NCBI GenBank assembly: GCA_030524715.1
Contig: JAUNGB010000041.1
Coordinates: 1-45,775 of the forward strand
Reading direction: 5' to 3'
Source: Eubacteriales bacterium
GTDB lineage: Bacteria; Bacillota; Clostridia; Lachnospirales; Lachnospiraceae
Length of the DNA stretch: 45,775 bases
Positions 34,758-43,152 of this stretch are shown here, piece after piece; position 1 is the stretch's first letter, and the number at the start of each line of letters is the position of its first letter. Under the pieces are notes generated by a model. The model was not told where the DNA came from. It saw nothing but the letters and a program-made list of their open reading frames with translations, and ran no database searches. The translations under genes and the position numbers were made by a program.

Positions 34758-35640
34758 CTACTTTCAAGTTGATAAATGCCAGGATCGCCACCATGATAAA
34801 GATCAGGAACGCCATCGCGGAGCCATACCCAAAGTTCGGCACATTAATAAAACAGGTGTTGTAAACGTAATGGGACATGGTTATGGTGGAGTTTGCCGGG
34901 CCGCCCTTGGTCAGGTTGACAGACTCGTCGAACAACTGCAGCGTACCGTTGATAGACATAATAAACGTCATAATAATCGTGGGCTTCAAAAGCGGCACGG
35001 TAATCTTCCAGAAGGTCTTCCAGCCGTTGGCGCCGTCGATCTTAGCCGCCTCATATACGGAATATTCAATATTCTGCAGGCCCGCAAGATAAAATACCAT
35101 ATTGTAGCCTGTCCATCTCCAGATCAGGGCCAGGATAATAACCACCTTGGCGCTGGCGGAATTTCCCAGGAAATTATAGCCTGTTTCCAGGATACCAAGC
35201 TTGATCAGGACGCTGTTGATCAGGCCGTCCGTAGCAAACATGGAACGGAAGATCAGGGAATAAGATACAAGGGACGTCGCACATGGAAGGAATACACAGG
35301 TACGGAAAAATCCCTTGAATTTCAGGTCTTTGTTGTTCAGAAGCTGTGCCAGCAAAATAGCCAGGACCAGCATGATCGGCACCTGCACGATCAGGTACAG
35401 GAAGGTATTCACGATAGACTGCTGGAACACCTTATCCGCTAAAATTCTCTTATAATTGCTGAAGATCGGATCCGCAAACCTCATATTGACTCCGGCGCCG
35501 GTCTGCAGGGAAATAATGAACGCGCGGATCATGGGATAAAAGCTCATGATCGCGATCATCAGTGTAGCCGGGGCAAGGAAAATCCATCCGGCCGCCCTCT
35601 GCTTTGCCACCAGAGTCATGCCTTTTTTCTTGGAATTCAC
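34741..35640 (-). CDS. Sugar ABC importer permease, MalF/LacF type
   Basis: A 299-residue CUT1 permease with six helices and the EAA loop 'YEAAKIDGANGWKTFWKITV'. 'RAAGWIFLAPATLMIAIMSF' is the usual first helix. The GTG at 35640 was chosen: AAAGGGGGAG lies 5 bases upstream, and the longer frame would place its ATG on the ribosome site. It partners the MalG-type permease encoded next. Confidence 0.92.
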   Translation of the reverse strand: MNSKKKGMTLVAKQRAAGWIFLAPATLMIAIMSFYPMIRAFIISLQTGAGVNMRFADPIFSNYKRILADKVFQQSIVNTFLYLIVQVPIMLVLAILLAQLLNNKDLKFKGFFRTCVFLPCATSLVSYSLIFRSMFATDGLINSVLIKLGILETGYNFLGNSASAKVVIILALIWRWTGYNMVFYLAGLQNIEYSVYEAAKIDGANGWKTFWKITVPLLKPTIIMTFIMSINGTLQLFDESVNLTKGGPANSTITMSHYVYNTCFINVPNFGYGSAMAFLIFIMVAILAFINLKVGDTRD

Positions 35641-35676
35641 AGGAACTCCCCCTTTCATCAAAAGCAGGAAAGTAAA

Positions 35677-35700
35677 CGGGGGACTGCAAGCAGTCCCCCG
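35677..35700 (-). promoter_or_regulatory. Very stable hairpin between binding protein and permease genes
   Basis: CGGGGGACTG (35677-35686) and CAGTCCCCCG (35691-35700) form a perfect 10-bp GC-rich stem with a 4-base loop. Such hairpins often protect the binding-protein mRNA or partly stop transcription so that the binding protein is made in excess. Only a broken T run (TTTACTTT) follows. Confidence 0.7.
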
Positions 35701-35758
35701 CCTAACCTACGCTCTCATCATCAATACATTTTATCCTGATAAGGCATGTACGCCAGAA

Positions 35759-37045
35759 CTACTCTGTCATTCTGAACGCCAGTGTATCCTGTGCTTCCTG
35801 AAGTGCGGACTCTTTGTCTGTGCCGTTTACGATATTAACGACTGCTGTATTCACGCACTCTCTTGCCTCATAGTGATATGGAGTCTTTGTGAACTCAGGA
35901 ATGTTGGAGGAGTATTCAACGATCGTGGAGAAGATCGGCTGGTCATTGAAGAACTCGCTCGGCTCATTATAAACTTCGGATTCTCCTGCCGGCAGGTAGC
36001 ATGCGATCGCGCCTGTTTCCGGAAGGATCGCGTCATAGAAATCTGTGCTGGAACCGAAGGTGCTTGCAAGGAAATCCTCAGCCAGTTCTACGTTCTGGCA
36101 GTTGGAGGTAATATACCAGGAGGATCCGCCGTTGTTTGCGTAATTGGTAGCGGTATCTACATCGTCAACCTTCGGCATGTTGGTGATCGACCACAGTCCC
36201 TTCTGATCCTCTACGGACATCAGAGTAGCTGTGATCCAGTTGCCGTTTACAACGCCTGCAGCCTCGCCGCCTGTGATTGTGGATACATATTCATCCCAGT
36301 TATTAACAAGCTTAATAACATCGTTCTGAACCATTTCTACATAAATGTCGATACATTTCTCAGCGATCTCGTTGCCTACGATATAAGCCTCGCCGTCCTC
36401 GTTTACGAAGTTTGCTCCGCAGGACTGGATCATCATCATCAGAGTATCGCCGCCTGCCGCCTCGCTTGTCAGCAGATATTTGCCTGTCTTTTCATGGACG
36501 TCCTTGCCGATCTCCATAAAACGGGTCCAGGTGATATCTGTCAGATCGTCGATGGTATATCCTGCTTCCTCAAGAATATCTGTACGATATGCTCCGATAA
36601 CTGCGCCGTTGTCGAAAGGCACGCCGTAATGTGTATCGTCAACCATAGAATAGGACTGCTTAAGGGCAGCAAAATCATCCCAGTTGATGTCCATATCCTT
36701 CAGATCTGTAAAAGCATCCGGATAAGTCTTCAGATATTTCTGGTAGCTGTTGTCCTGCATCAGTACAATATCCGGAAGGATGCTGTAGTCGCCGGAGTTA
36801 GCTGCTGTCGTCAGCTTAGTCTGGCAGTCGTCAGAAGAAGTCTCGATCACTTCCAGCTCAAATCCTTCATGATCCTGTGCATACTGCTCTGCCGCAATAT
36901 TCATGGATTTGATATTGAAGTTCTGATCCCATGCCCACACAGTAAGCTTGTTATCCTCCGCTGCAGATACATTCACAGCCATTGCTCCTGTCATGGAAGC
37001 GGTCATCGCGCCGGCCAACAAAACGGTAAGTAATTTTTTCTTCAT
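35759..37045 (-). CDS. Sugar ABC importer substrate-binding protein (family 1)
   Basis: A 428-residue extracellular solute-binding protein. Residues 1-29 form a signal peptide ('LLTVLLAGAMTASMTGAMAV' core, ending VSAAED) without a lipobox cysteine. 'KLTVWAWDQNFNIKSMNIAA' is the typical SBP_bac_1 opening, and 'AAGVVNGNWITATLM' the ligand-domain hinge. Many acidic residues. First gene of the importer operon, with the two permeases after it. Lack of a lipid anchor raises the question of how it stays at the cell surface. Confidence 0.92.
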   Translation of the reverse strand: MKKKLLTVLLAGAMTASMTGAMAVNVSAAEDNKLTVWAWDQNFNIKSMNIAAEQYAQDHEGFELEVIETSSDDCQTKLTTAANSGDYSILPDIVLMQDNSYQKYLKTYPDAFTDLKDMDINWDDFAALKQSYSMVDDTHYGVPFDNGAVIGAYRTDILEEAGYTIDDLTDITWTRFMEIGKDVHEKTGKYLLTSEAAGGDTLMMMIQSCGANFVNEDGEAYIVGNEIAEKCIDIYVEMVQNDVIKLVNNWDEYVSTITGGEAAGVVNGNWITATLMSVEDQKGLWSITNMPKVDDVDTATNYANNGGSSWYITSNCQNVELAEDFLASTFGSSTDFYDAILPETGAIACYLPAGESEVYNEPSEFFNDQPIFSTIVEYSSNIPEFTKTPYHYEARECVNTAVVNIVNGTDKESALQEAQDTLAFRMTE

Positions 37046-37299
37046 AAATATGTATCCTCCTTTTCTTTAAAGCAGATCAACCGTCTGCCTTTTATCAACC
37101 TTATGGCATTTATTTTACCACGTTGGAGGCCGTTATAGTTTGCATATCCGTTCATATAATGTGCATTTTCGATCATTTTATCTACTTTGACAATGTTTCA
37201 CAATTTTCCAACTGTTTTTTATGCCTTTTTACCATATCATGTTCCTTTTTCTCAAGCTTTCCATTCCTTTTTTCGTTAATTTCTCTATATTTTTTCTGT

Positions 37300-37349
37300 A
37301 AAAAAAGACAATCGGCCGAAACTGATTTTCTCAGTTCCCGCCGATTTTT
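37300..37349. terminator. Bidirectional terminator after the small membrane protein gene
   Basis: AATCGGC (37310-37316) with GCCGATT (37340-37346), and inside it ACTGA with TCAGT, form a long hairpin. T-rich runs follow on both strands. It separates the AraC/membrane protein pair from the importer operon. The rest of 37046-37376 is AT-rich, and no consensus promoter stands out. Confidence 0.75.
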
Positions 37350-37376
37350 CCACATATTCAAACTTCCTTCACTTTT

Positions 37377-37889
37377 TTATGCAAAAAAGACCTTCGTCGG
37401 ATACACGGTTTTCATCTGTTGGAGCATGTTCTGGGTCAGATCCAGCAAAAGCTTGATCTTTTTGCCGTCTTCCTTGATGATCATGGTGTAATAAGGGGTA
37501 TCGTCATTATAGGAGGTATAGTCGTACTTTTTCAGCTTTTCCGTACCGCCCTTTTTCTTGTATTTCGCCACGGAAGGATGCCAGTTAGGGGCAGTCACCT
37601 CCATATCCAGAAGATTCAGGATATGGGCGCATTTCCGATACCTCTTTCCATAGATCACATCGATGGTCAGCGTATTTCCGTCCAGAGTATACTCATAATC
37701 CTTCTGACTTAAAATGTCGTAAATAAAATACAGCGCAGTCAGCAGAAAACCGATGAGCATAAACCCCTGAGAGATCGTAATTCCCAACACCACAAAAAAT
37801 ACCGCAAGGACAACGATCGTCCTTCTCAGCAGTCCGGACATCCTTTTCTTCTTTCTGGAAACCTGCTCTACAATTTTGTAATCAACCAT
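37377..37889 (-). CDS. Hypothetical two-helix membrane protein
   Basis: A 170-residue protein I do not recognise. A short basic N-terminus ('EQVSRKKKRMSGLLRR') leads to two membrane helices (about residues 22-60: 'TIVVLAVFFVVLGITISQGF', then 'LIGFLLTALYFIYDIL'). A soluble C-terminal domain follows that looks beta-rich, PH-like ('YEYTLDGNTLTIDVIYGKRY', 'PYYTMIIKEDGKKIKLLLDL'). It begins 2 bases after the AraC stop, so the two are translated together. The ATG at 37889 is 9 bases from GGAAGG; an ATG three codons earlier is possible. Confidence 0.75.
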   Translation of the reverse strand: MVDYKIVEQVSRKKKRMSGLLRRTIVVLAVFFVVLGITISQGFMLIGFLLTALYFIYDILSQKDYEYTLDGNTLTIDVIYGKRYRKCAHILNLLDMEVTAPNWHPSVAKYKKKGGTEKLKKYDYTSYNDDTPYYTMIIKEDGKKIKLLLDLTQNMLQQMKTVYPTKVFFA

Positions 37890-37891
37890 AT

Positions 37892-38833
37892 TTACCATCC
37901 TTCCTCTGTGCGAATATCGTAGTCGAGAAGCTTCCGCTCATAGTTCTCCGGCCGCTTCCTCCATGCCACCGGCGTCACGCCCATGATCCGGCGGAAATTG
38001 CGGTTAAATGTGGAATTGGTACTGAACCCGCACTTATGGGCGATATCCGCCACAGAATACTCTGAAGTGCGCAGATAATCGCAGGCCGCCTGAATACGGA
38101 CCATGTTGATATATTCCAGCGGCCCCATATGCATATATGCGGTAAAGACTCTCCTGAAATGCGCCTCGCTGATGTTGAGGCAGGAGGCCATGTCCCTGAT
38201 CCGGATGTTTTCCATATAATGCTGGGAAATATAATCCAGCGAACGGGATACCATATTGATGAGCCTGCCGCTCTCTTCCTCCAGCTTTTCCTCATCCGGC
38301 GTCCTGCTCATCCTGGCCAGCACAGCAAAAAAGGAATACAGCGCTCCCGCTGCCTCTTCCTGATAAAACTCATCCGCTTTCCTCATAATATCCAGTATTT
38401 CCCGGATCTTCCCCGCAAGGTCCGGATATTCCTCTTCCTTCATAAACCAGGCCCGGGAGTGGATCCTGCGCAGCATCCGGTCGGCCCTCATGGAATTGTT
38501 TCCTCCCATTCTCCGCAGGAAATCCTCTGTATTAATAAAAAGATATTCCCACCGGCTGACGGTTCCCCGGTCGCTGTCCGTAGTATGAGGAAAATTTCTT
38601 GGAATGACCGTAAACACGCCTTTTCCGAACCGGAACCTCTCATCCCCAAGCATCATGGAGCCCTCTCCGAAATAGCAGTATCCGATCTCCATATAATTAT
38701 GGAAATGCAGATAATCCACAGCTTCGCCGTACTGCTGTACCCACTTGTCGCCGAGAAGAGCCATGATCTGGCTGCCCTCCGGCATCTGATAATACCGGAA
38801 TTCCATTCTCGGCCTCTTTTTCTTTTTGCCCAT
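37892..38833 (-). CDS. AraC family transcriptional regulator
   Basis: A 313-residue regulator. The N-terminal cupin contains 'YLHFHNYMEIGYCYFGEGSM' and 'FGKGVFTVIPRNFPHTTDS'. The C-terminal HTH pair reads 'IRIRDMASCLNISEAHFRRV' and 'VADIAHKCGFSTNSTFNRNF', ending 'GVTPVAWRKRPENY'. It is transcribed toward the sugar importer and coupled to the small membrane protein. It may control the importer, whose promoter lies just beyond the terminator at 37300-37349. Confidence 0.92.
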   Translation of the reverse strand: MGKKKKRPRMEFRYYQMPEGSQIMALLGDKWVQQYGEAVDYLHFHNYMEIGYCYFGEGSMMLGDERFRFGKGVFTVIPRNFPHTTDSDRGTVSRWEYLFINTEDFLRRMGGNNSMRADRMLRRIHSRAWFMKEEEYPDLAGKIREILDIMRKADEFYQEEAAGALYSFFAVLARMSRTPDEEKLEEESGRLINMVSRSLDYISQHYMENIRIRDMASCLNISEAHFRRVFTAYMHMGPLEYINMVRIQAACDYLRTSEYSVADIAHKCGFSTNSTFNRNFRRIMGVTPVAWRKRPENYERKLLDYDIRTEEGW

Positions 38834-38977
38834 TCAGCCCTCCCCATTCCTGTTTCTTCTTTGTACATTATAAAAATTGTCTGGCGAAATTACAAGTTGT
38901 ATTTCCATAAAAAAATGCCTGTGTATTTTTTATTTCTTTCAGAATCAATACGATAGAAAAACATTTGCTTTTTATGC

Positions 38978-39003
38978 TATAATCATTCGCAAGAACGAAT
39001 GAT
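38978..39003 (+). promoter_or_regulatory. -10 box with overlapping inverted repeat before the HTH-AraC gene
   Basis: TATAAT (38978-38983) overlaps ATCATTCG (38982-38989), which is an exact inverted copy of CGAATGAT (38996-39003) with a 6-base gap. No good -35 is seen. This suits autoregulation by the gene that starts at 39024. Confidence 0.5.
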
Positions 39004-39023
39004 CATGGGGAGTATACTGTAAG

Positions 39024-40217
39024 ATGGAAAATTATGTGACAATTCAGGAGATCGCAGGCAAATGGAATCTCTCACCGCGCCGGGTACAGTATCTTTGCAA
39101 AACAGACCGGATTCCGGGAGCGCAAAAAACCGGCGATATCTGGCTTATTCCGGCTGACGCCTCAAAGCCTGCGGATATGCGGATAAAGAAGGCTGTTAAG
39201 GAGCCTGCGTTTCCTACTGACGACCTGGATATAGAAACCTTATACGGGCCGGATACCCGGCAGATCCAGGAGCGCCATGTATGCAGCATTTATCAGACCA
39301 GACATGGAAATGGAACAGGTATCATAACAAAGTACGACGTGTTTCCGGGCATACAGCTTTTTTATCAGGACTTCCATCTGGATAGCCTGGACTACAGCCG
39401 GACAGACCAGGATTTCTCCAAAAACGTCATCACTATCAACCATTGCCGTTTGGGACGGTTTGAGGCCGAATTCGCCAATGGAGAATTTATTTATCTCGGC
39501 GAAGGGGATCTGGCAATGAACCTTCCCGAAAAGGCGCCTGTCCGCAACGCTTTTCCTTTATCTCATTTTCATGGCGTCACGATCACCATTTCCATTGAAG
39601 AAGCGGCAAAGGGTATGAAGGAGTTAGAAACTGTTTTTGGAGAAATACCTGTCCATTTTGAGGCCCTACGGGATCGGCTGCTAAAAGGAAACGAGTTTAT
39701 TATTTTCCGTTCCAGTCCGGCATTGGAACATATTTTAGGTGAGATGTATGAGGAACAAAAGCGTACCCGCCTGTTTTATCTGAAATTGAAGGTTTTAGAG
39801 CTTTTCTTTTATCTGCTTTCTTCCAACCAAGAAGCGGCAGACGACCGTCCGTACTTTAATAAAAATCATGTTTTGGCAGTAAAGGCCATGACAGATTACA
39901 TGGTAAAAAATATTAACCGCCATTTTACTTCAGAGGAACTATCCTTAAAATTCGGAATCCCGCTGACCTCTATGAAAAAATGCTTTAAGGGTATCTATGG
40001 GATGCCGGTACATACCTATATGCGGGAATACCGTGTTCATGTGGCCGCTGATCTTCTCCGGCAGACAAATCTTTCAATTGCGGAAATCGCTGAACAGGTC
40101 GGCTATTCCAACCAAAGTAAATTTACGGAAACATTCAGACGGATCCTGAATGTCTCTCCTGTGGAGTACCGCAATAATCGTTGTCCTGACGGGCGAAAAA
40201 AGGACTTTTCAGATTAA
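39024..40217 (+). CDS. AraC family regulator with an additional N-terminal excisionase-like HTH
   Basis: A 397-residue regulator with two DNA-binding parts. Residues 1-50 ('YVTIQEIAGKWNLSPRRVQY', 'RIPGAQKTGDIWLIPADASK') look like a MerR/excisionase-type HTH. Residues about 85-270 are a ligand domain of the PchR/YbtA type. Residues about 285-390 are the AraC HTH pair ('FTSEELSLKFGIPLTSMKKC', 'IAEIAEQVGYSNQSKFTETF', 'VSPVEYRNNR'). PchR/YbtA regulators sense siderophores. It is directly upstream of, and parallel to, an ECF transporter plus exporter-fold ABC genes, which it probably controls. Confidence 0.9.
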   Translation: MENYVTIQEIAGKWNLSPRRVQYLCKTDRIPGAQKTGDIWLIPADASKPADMRIKKAVKEPAFPTDDLDIETLYGPDTRQIQERHVCSIYQTRHGNGTGIITKYDVFPGIQLFYQDFHLDSLDYSRTDQDFSKNVITINHCRLGRFEAEFANGEFIYLGEGDLAMNLPEKAPVRNAFPLSHFHGVTITISIEEAAKGMKELETVFGEIPVHFEALRDRLLKGNEFIIFRSSPALEHILGEMYEEQKRTRLFYLKLKVLELFFYLLSSNQEAADDRPYFNKNHVLAVKAMTDYMVKNINRHFTSEELSLKFGIPLTSMKKCFKGIYGMPVHTYMREYRVHVAADLLRQTNLSIAEIAEQVGYSNQSKFTETFRRILNVSPVEYRNNRCPDGRKKDFSD

Positions 40218-40258
40218 CGCCCCTTGCCGGAGTTATGCTAAATTATATAGTCGTAAGG

Positions 40259-40286
40259 AAATCGCTCCTTCATGGGGCGATTTTTT
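40259..40286 (+). terminator. Terminator after the HTH-AraC gene
   Basis: AATCGCTCC and GGGGCGATT (40259-40282) form a stem with a short TTCAT loop, followed by a T run. A second perfect 10-bp hairpin (CCATAGGAAA 40290-40299 with TTTCCTATGG 40303-40312) follows directly. Confidence 0.75.
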
Positions 40287-40329
40287 GTTCCATAGGAAAT
40301 GCTTTCCTATGGATAAAAATATGAGCACA

Positions 40330-40347
40330 GGTTAGTATGTTCTAACC
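40330..40347. promoter_or_regulatory. Inverted repeat GGTTAG-N6-CTAACC before the ecfT gene
   Basis: GGTTAG (40330-40335) and CTAACC (40342-40347) lie 4 bases before the AAAGGAG ribosome site of the transporter operon. The half-sites resemble those of DtxR/IdeR metal regulators, but the spacing (6, not 1) differs. Operator or translation-control hairpin. Confidence 0.45.
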
Positions 40348-40366
40348 AGAAAGGAGAGAAAACCAC

Positions 40367-41065
40367 ATGACCAGAATGTTAGACCCACGGGTTAAAGTGG
40401 CAGTTCTGCTTTTTGTAAATCTGCTGATGTACAGTTCCATTGCATACCGGACGGAGGCCCTTTGTGTCCTGGCGATCATATTCGGCCTGCTTTATCAGAA
40501 GCAGTACAGGGATGCCGCAATTTCTCTGACCGGCTACACTGTTATTGCAGCGCTTACTTTTCTCATGGTGATCATTGGCGGAAAAGTGTCAACAGCCATG
40601 GGCGCGTTTTTACTGCTGTTCCGAAAAATGTTCCCTGTTTTTATGGCGACAAAGCTGCTGATCCGCTCCCCATCCGGGCAACTGATCTGCGCCCTGCAAA
40701 AATGGCATTGTCCAAAGGTGCTGATCGTAAGTATTACGGTCATTCTCCGCTTCTTCCCAACCATCGCGGAGGAATTTGGAAGCATCAAAAGCGCAATGCT
40801 GGTTCGGGGAATCCCGCTGAATGTAAAAAACAGCATTCTGCATCCTGCGGCTACAACAGAATTTATTTTAGTTCCGCTGATTTCAAGGCTTTCGATCGTT
40901 TCAGACGAATTATCGGCCGCGGCATTGACCCGCGGAATTGAGGCCCCGCAAAAAAGAACCTCTTATTACGAACTAAAGCCAGGCGTCCCCGATGGTATCA
41001 TCTTTTTCTTTCTGCTTGCATTGCTGTTGTCAGCCTTTCTTCCGAAATTGGGGGTGATATTTTGA
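40367..41065 (+). CDS. ecfT: Energy-coupling factor transmembrane protein EcfT
   Basis: A 232-residue T component with about five helices. 'MTRMLDPRVKVAVLLFVNLL' is the usual opening (DPR/K motif). The coupling-helix motifs read 'AMLVRGIPL' and 'AALTRGIEAPQKRTSYYELK' (A-R-G boxes that contact the ATPase). It joins the S component to the ATPase in an ECF importer. AAAGGAGAG precedes the ATG. The gene overlaps the ATPase start by 4 bases. Confidence 0.92.
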   Translation: MTRMLDPRVKVAVLLFVNLLMYSSIAYRTEALCVLAIIFGLLYQKQYRDAAISLTGYTVIAALTFLMVIIGGKVSTAMGAFLLLFRKMFPVFMATKLLIRSPSGQLICALQKWHCPKVLIVSITVILRFFPTIAEEFGSIKSAMLVRGIPLNVKNSILHPAATTEFILVPLISRLSIVSDELSAAALTRGIEAPQKRTSYYELKPGVPDGIIFFFLLALLLSAFLPKLGVIF

Positions 41066-42540
41066 TCGACATAAAAAACGTATCTTTCTCCTATGGCGGA
41101 AAAACAGAAAAAGCCCTGGATCAAGTCAGCCTGCATATCAGCGAGGGGGAATGCGTGCTGCTTACGGGAGTAAGCGGCTGCGGCAAAACAACGCTCACAA
41201 GACTGCTGAACGGACTGGTTCCCTCTTTCTATGAAGGGAAGCTATCCGGGGAGGTTCTGGTCGAGGGCAGGCCCGTTTCCGAATATAAAGACGGCTCCCT
41301 CGCCCAAAAGGTAGGCTCTGTTTTTCAAAATCCCCGAAGCCAGTTTTTCAATGGGGACACTACGGGAGAAATTGCTTTTGGATGCGAAAATATCAGCCTG
41401 TCCCATGAGCAGATTGCAGAGCGTGTTTCCAAAGCAAGCTGCGATCTGGAAATGGGCGGCTTAATGAACCGGGATATTTTCTCCTTATCCGGCGGAGAAA
41501 AGCAGTTAATAGCAATCGCCTCGGTATATGCCATGAACCCGGATATTTACGTGATGGACGAACCATCCGCAAATCTGGATATGGAGGTTACCAGACGGCT
41601 GCAAAAAATTCTCGCCCTTTTGAAGAGCCAGGGTAAGACCATCGTTATTGCGGAACACAGGATCGCCTATCTCCGCGACTTGGCTGATCGGGTAATCTAT
41701 ATGAAAAACGGCTCGGTCATTCATGAATATTCCGGAGAAGATTTTCTGCGTCTTAACGACAGCGAACGCAAAAAAATGGGACTTAGGGCTGTGTCTCCTG
41801 AACGGCTTTGTATCAAGGCTTCATGCCAGAGGCAGCCTGCAAAAACGCTGATCACACAAAATCTGGCTGTAAGCTGGAGCAAACGGGAGCCGCTGATCGC
41901 AAATGTTTCCACAACAGCCCATGCAGGGGAGGTCATTGGAATTATCGGGCGTAATGGCCAGGGGAAGTCCACCTTTGCAAAATGTGTGTGCGGCCTGCTG
42001 AAAGAAACAGCCGGAAAAATCGTCGTAAACGGAAATGTCCTGTCACAAAAGCAGCGGGCCGGAAAAATTTATCTGGTAATGCAGGAACCGGGCTACCAAT
42101 TATTTGCCGACAGTGTGGAAAAAGAATTAACGGTTTCCTTCGGCCGCAAAACATCTGAGGCTGACAGGAAGCGCGCCGAACAGCTTCTTGAACATTTGGC
42201 ATTGGCCGAAAAAAAAGAACGGCATCCTCTTTCCTTATCCGGCGGAGAAAAGCAGCGTCTTTCCGTGGCGGCGGCCCTTATGCAGGACGCGCGGATTTTG
42301 TTTTTAGACGAACCGACCAGCGGGCTCGACCTGGAAAACATGAACAGAGTAAGCGCATTGCTTGAGCGTCTGCGTTCAGAAGGAAAAACCGCCTTTGTCA
42401 TCACCCATGACTATGAATTCCTTCTGAATACCTGCGGCCGGGTATTATGGCTGGAGCATGGGACGGTTCGGCTGGATGCGCGTCTGACTGAGGAAATTCT
42501 GCCTGCGCTGCAGGAGTTTTTCAAAATAAATTCAAAGTAA
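41062..42540 (+). CDS. ECF-type ABC ATPase with two fused nucleotide-binding domains
   Basis: A 492-residue double ATPase. N half: 'GVSGCGKTT', 'LSGGEKQLIAIASVYAMNPD', 'IYVMDEPSANLDMEV'. C half: 'GRNGQGKST', 'LSGGEKQRLSVAAAL', 'ILFLDEPTSGLDLENM', 'VITHDYEFL'. It is equivalent to EcfA plus EcfA' in one chain and drives uptake with EcfT and the S component. The start codon is TTG overlapping the ecfT stop, with GGGGGTG 6 bases upstream. Confidence 0.93.
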   Translation: MIDIKNVSFSYGGKTEKALDQVSLHISEGECVLLTGVSGCGKTTLTRLLNGLVPSFYEGKLSGEVLVEGRPVSEYKDGSLAQKVGSVFQNPRSQFFNGDTTGEIAFGCENISLSHEQIAERVSKASCDLEMGGLMNRDIFSLSGGEKQLIAIASVYAMNPDIYVMDEPSANLDMEVTRRLQKILALLKSQGKTIVIAEHRIAYLRDLADRVIYMKNGSVIHEYSGEDFLRLNDSERKKMGLRAVSPERLCIKASCQRQPAKTLITQNLAVSWSKREPLIANVSTTAHAGEVIGIIGRNGQGKSTFAKCVCGLLKETAGKIVVNGNVLSQKQRAGKIYLVMQEPGYQLFADSVEKELTVSFGRKTSEADRKRAEQLLEHLALAEKKERHPLSLSGGEKQRLSVAAALMQDARILFLDEPTSGLDLENMNRVSALLERLRSEGKTAFVITHDYEFLLNTCGRVLWLEHGTVRLDARLTEEILPALQEFFKINSK

Positions 42541-42556
42541 AGGAGAAGTGCTTACA

Positions 42557-43141
42557 ATGTCTCAAAAAATGAAACTCAAAGATGTAATTTTTATCGCTGT
42601 TTTTTCGGTGCTGTTCTTCGCAGTCATGCTGGCAGCCGTGGCTCTGCTGGGCAGCACGCCGGTTACCTTCTTTTTCACCCATGGCGCCGGCGCTGTTCCC
42701 TGCGGCATCATATATATGTATGTCCGCGCAAAAGTTCCGCGTAAAGGGAGCATCCTTCTGATGTGTACGCTGGTGGCCCTCATCGCTTTTTGTCTTGGCA
42801 TCACATGGCCGTCTGCTCTTGGCCTGTTCATCGGCGGCGTCTTCGCTGAGCTTATCAGCGCGGTCGGTAAATATACCAGCAGGCTATGGAACCTGGCGGG
42901 CTATGTTGTGTTTATCTGCGGCTTCTGGCTTGGCCAGGCATTCTATATGATCTTCGGAACAGAAATGTTTATGAATTCCATGATCCGTCAGGGGACAGAC
43001 CTTGAATTTGCCAAATCTTTGGTTGATTTTGTGAGCGGTCCAATGTTTATCGTGTGCCTGCTGGCAACCATTGTATTAGCTGCCATCGGCGGAGCCTTGG
43101 GATATGTCCTTTTCAAAAAACATTTTTCAAAACTGGAATAG
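42557..43141 (+). CDS. ECF transporter S component, MptD/Trep_Strep family
   Basis: A 194-residue membrane protein with five to six helices. 'MKLKDVIFIAVFSVLFFAVM' opening, 'AGAVPCGIIYMYVRAKVPRK' and 'ITWPSALGLFIGGVFAELIS' match the Trep_Strep family. S components hold the substrate; that of this family is not firmly known. The ATG at 42557 is 11 bases from GGAG; a GTG at 42548 is too near the ribosome site. The next gene starts 11 bases later. Confidence 0.88.
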   Translation: MSQKMKLKDVIFIAVFSVLFFAVMLAAVALLGSTPVTFFFTHGAGAVPCGIIYMYVRAKVPRKGSILLMCTLVALIAFCLGITWPSALGLFIGGVFAELISAVGKYTSRLWNLAGYVVFICGFWLGQAFYMIFGTEMFMNSMIRQGTDLEFAKSLVDFVSGPMFIVCLLATIVLAAIGGALGYVLFKKHFSKLE

Positions 43142-43152
43142 CGAGGTGAACT

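Noticed and set aside
35546-37033. Plus-strand open frame of 495 codons across the sugar binding protein gene
   Set aside because: It lies antisense to a clear binding-protein gene with signal peptide and ribosome site, has no recognisable domain, and its composition is that of a shadow frame.
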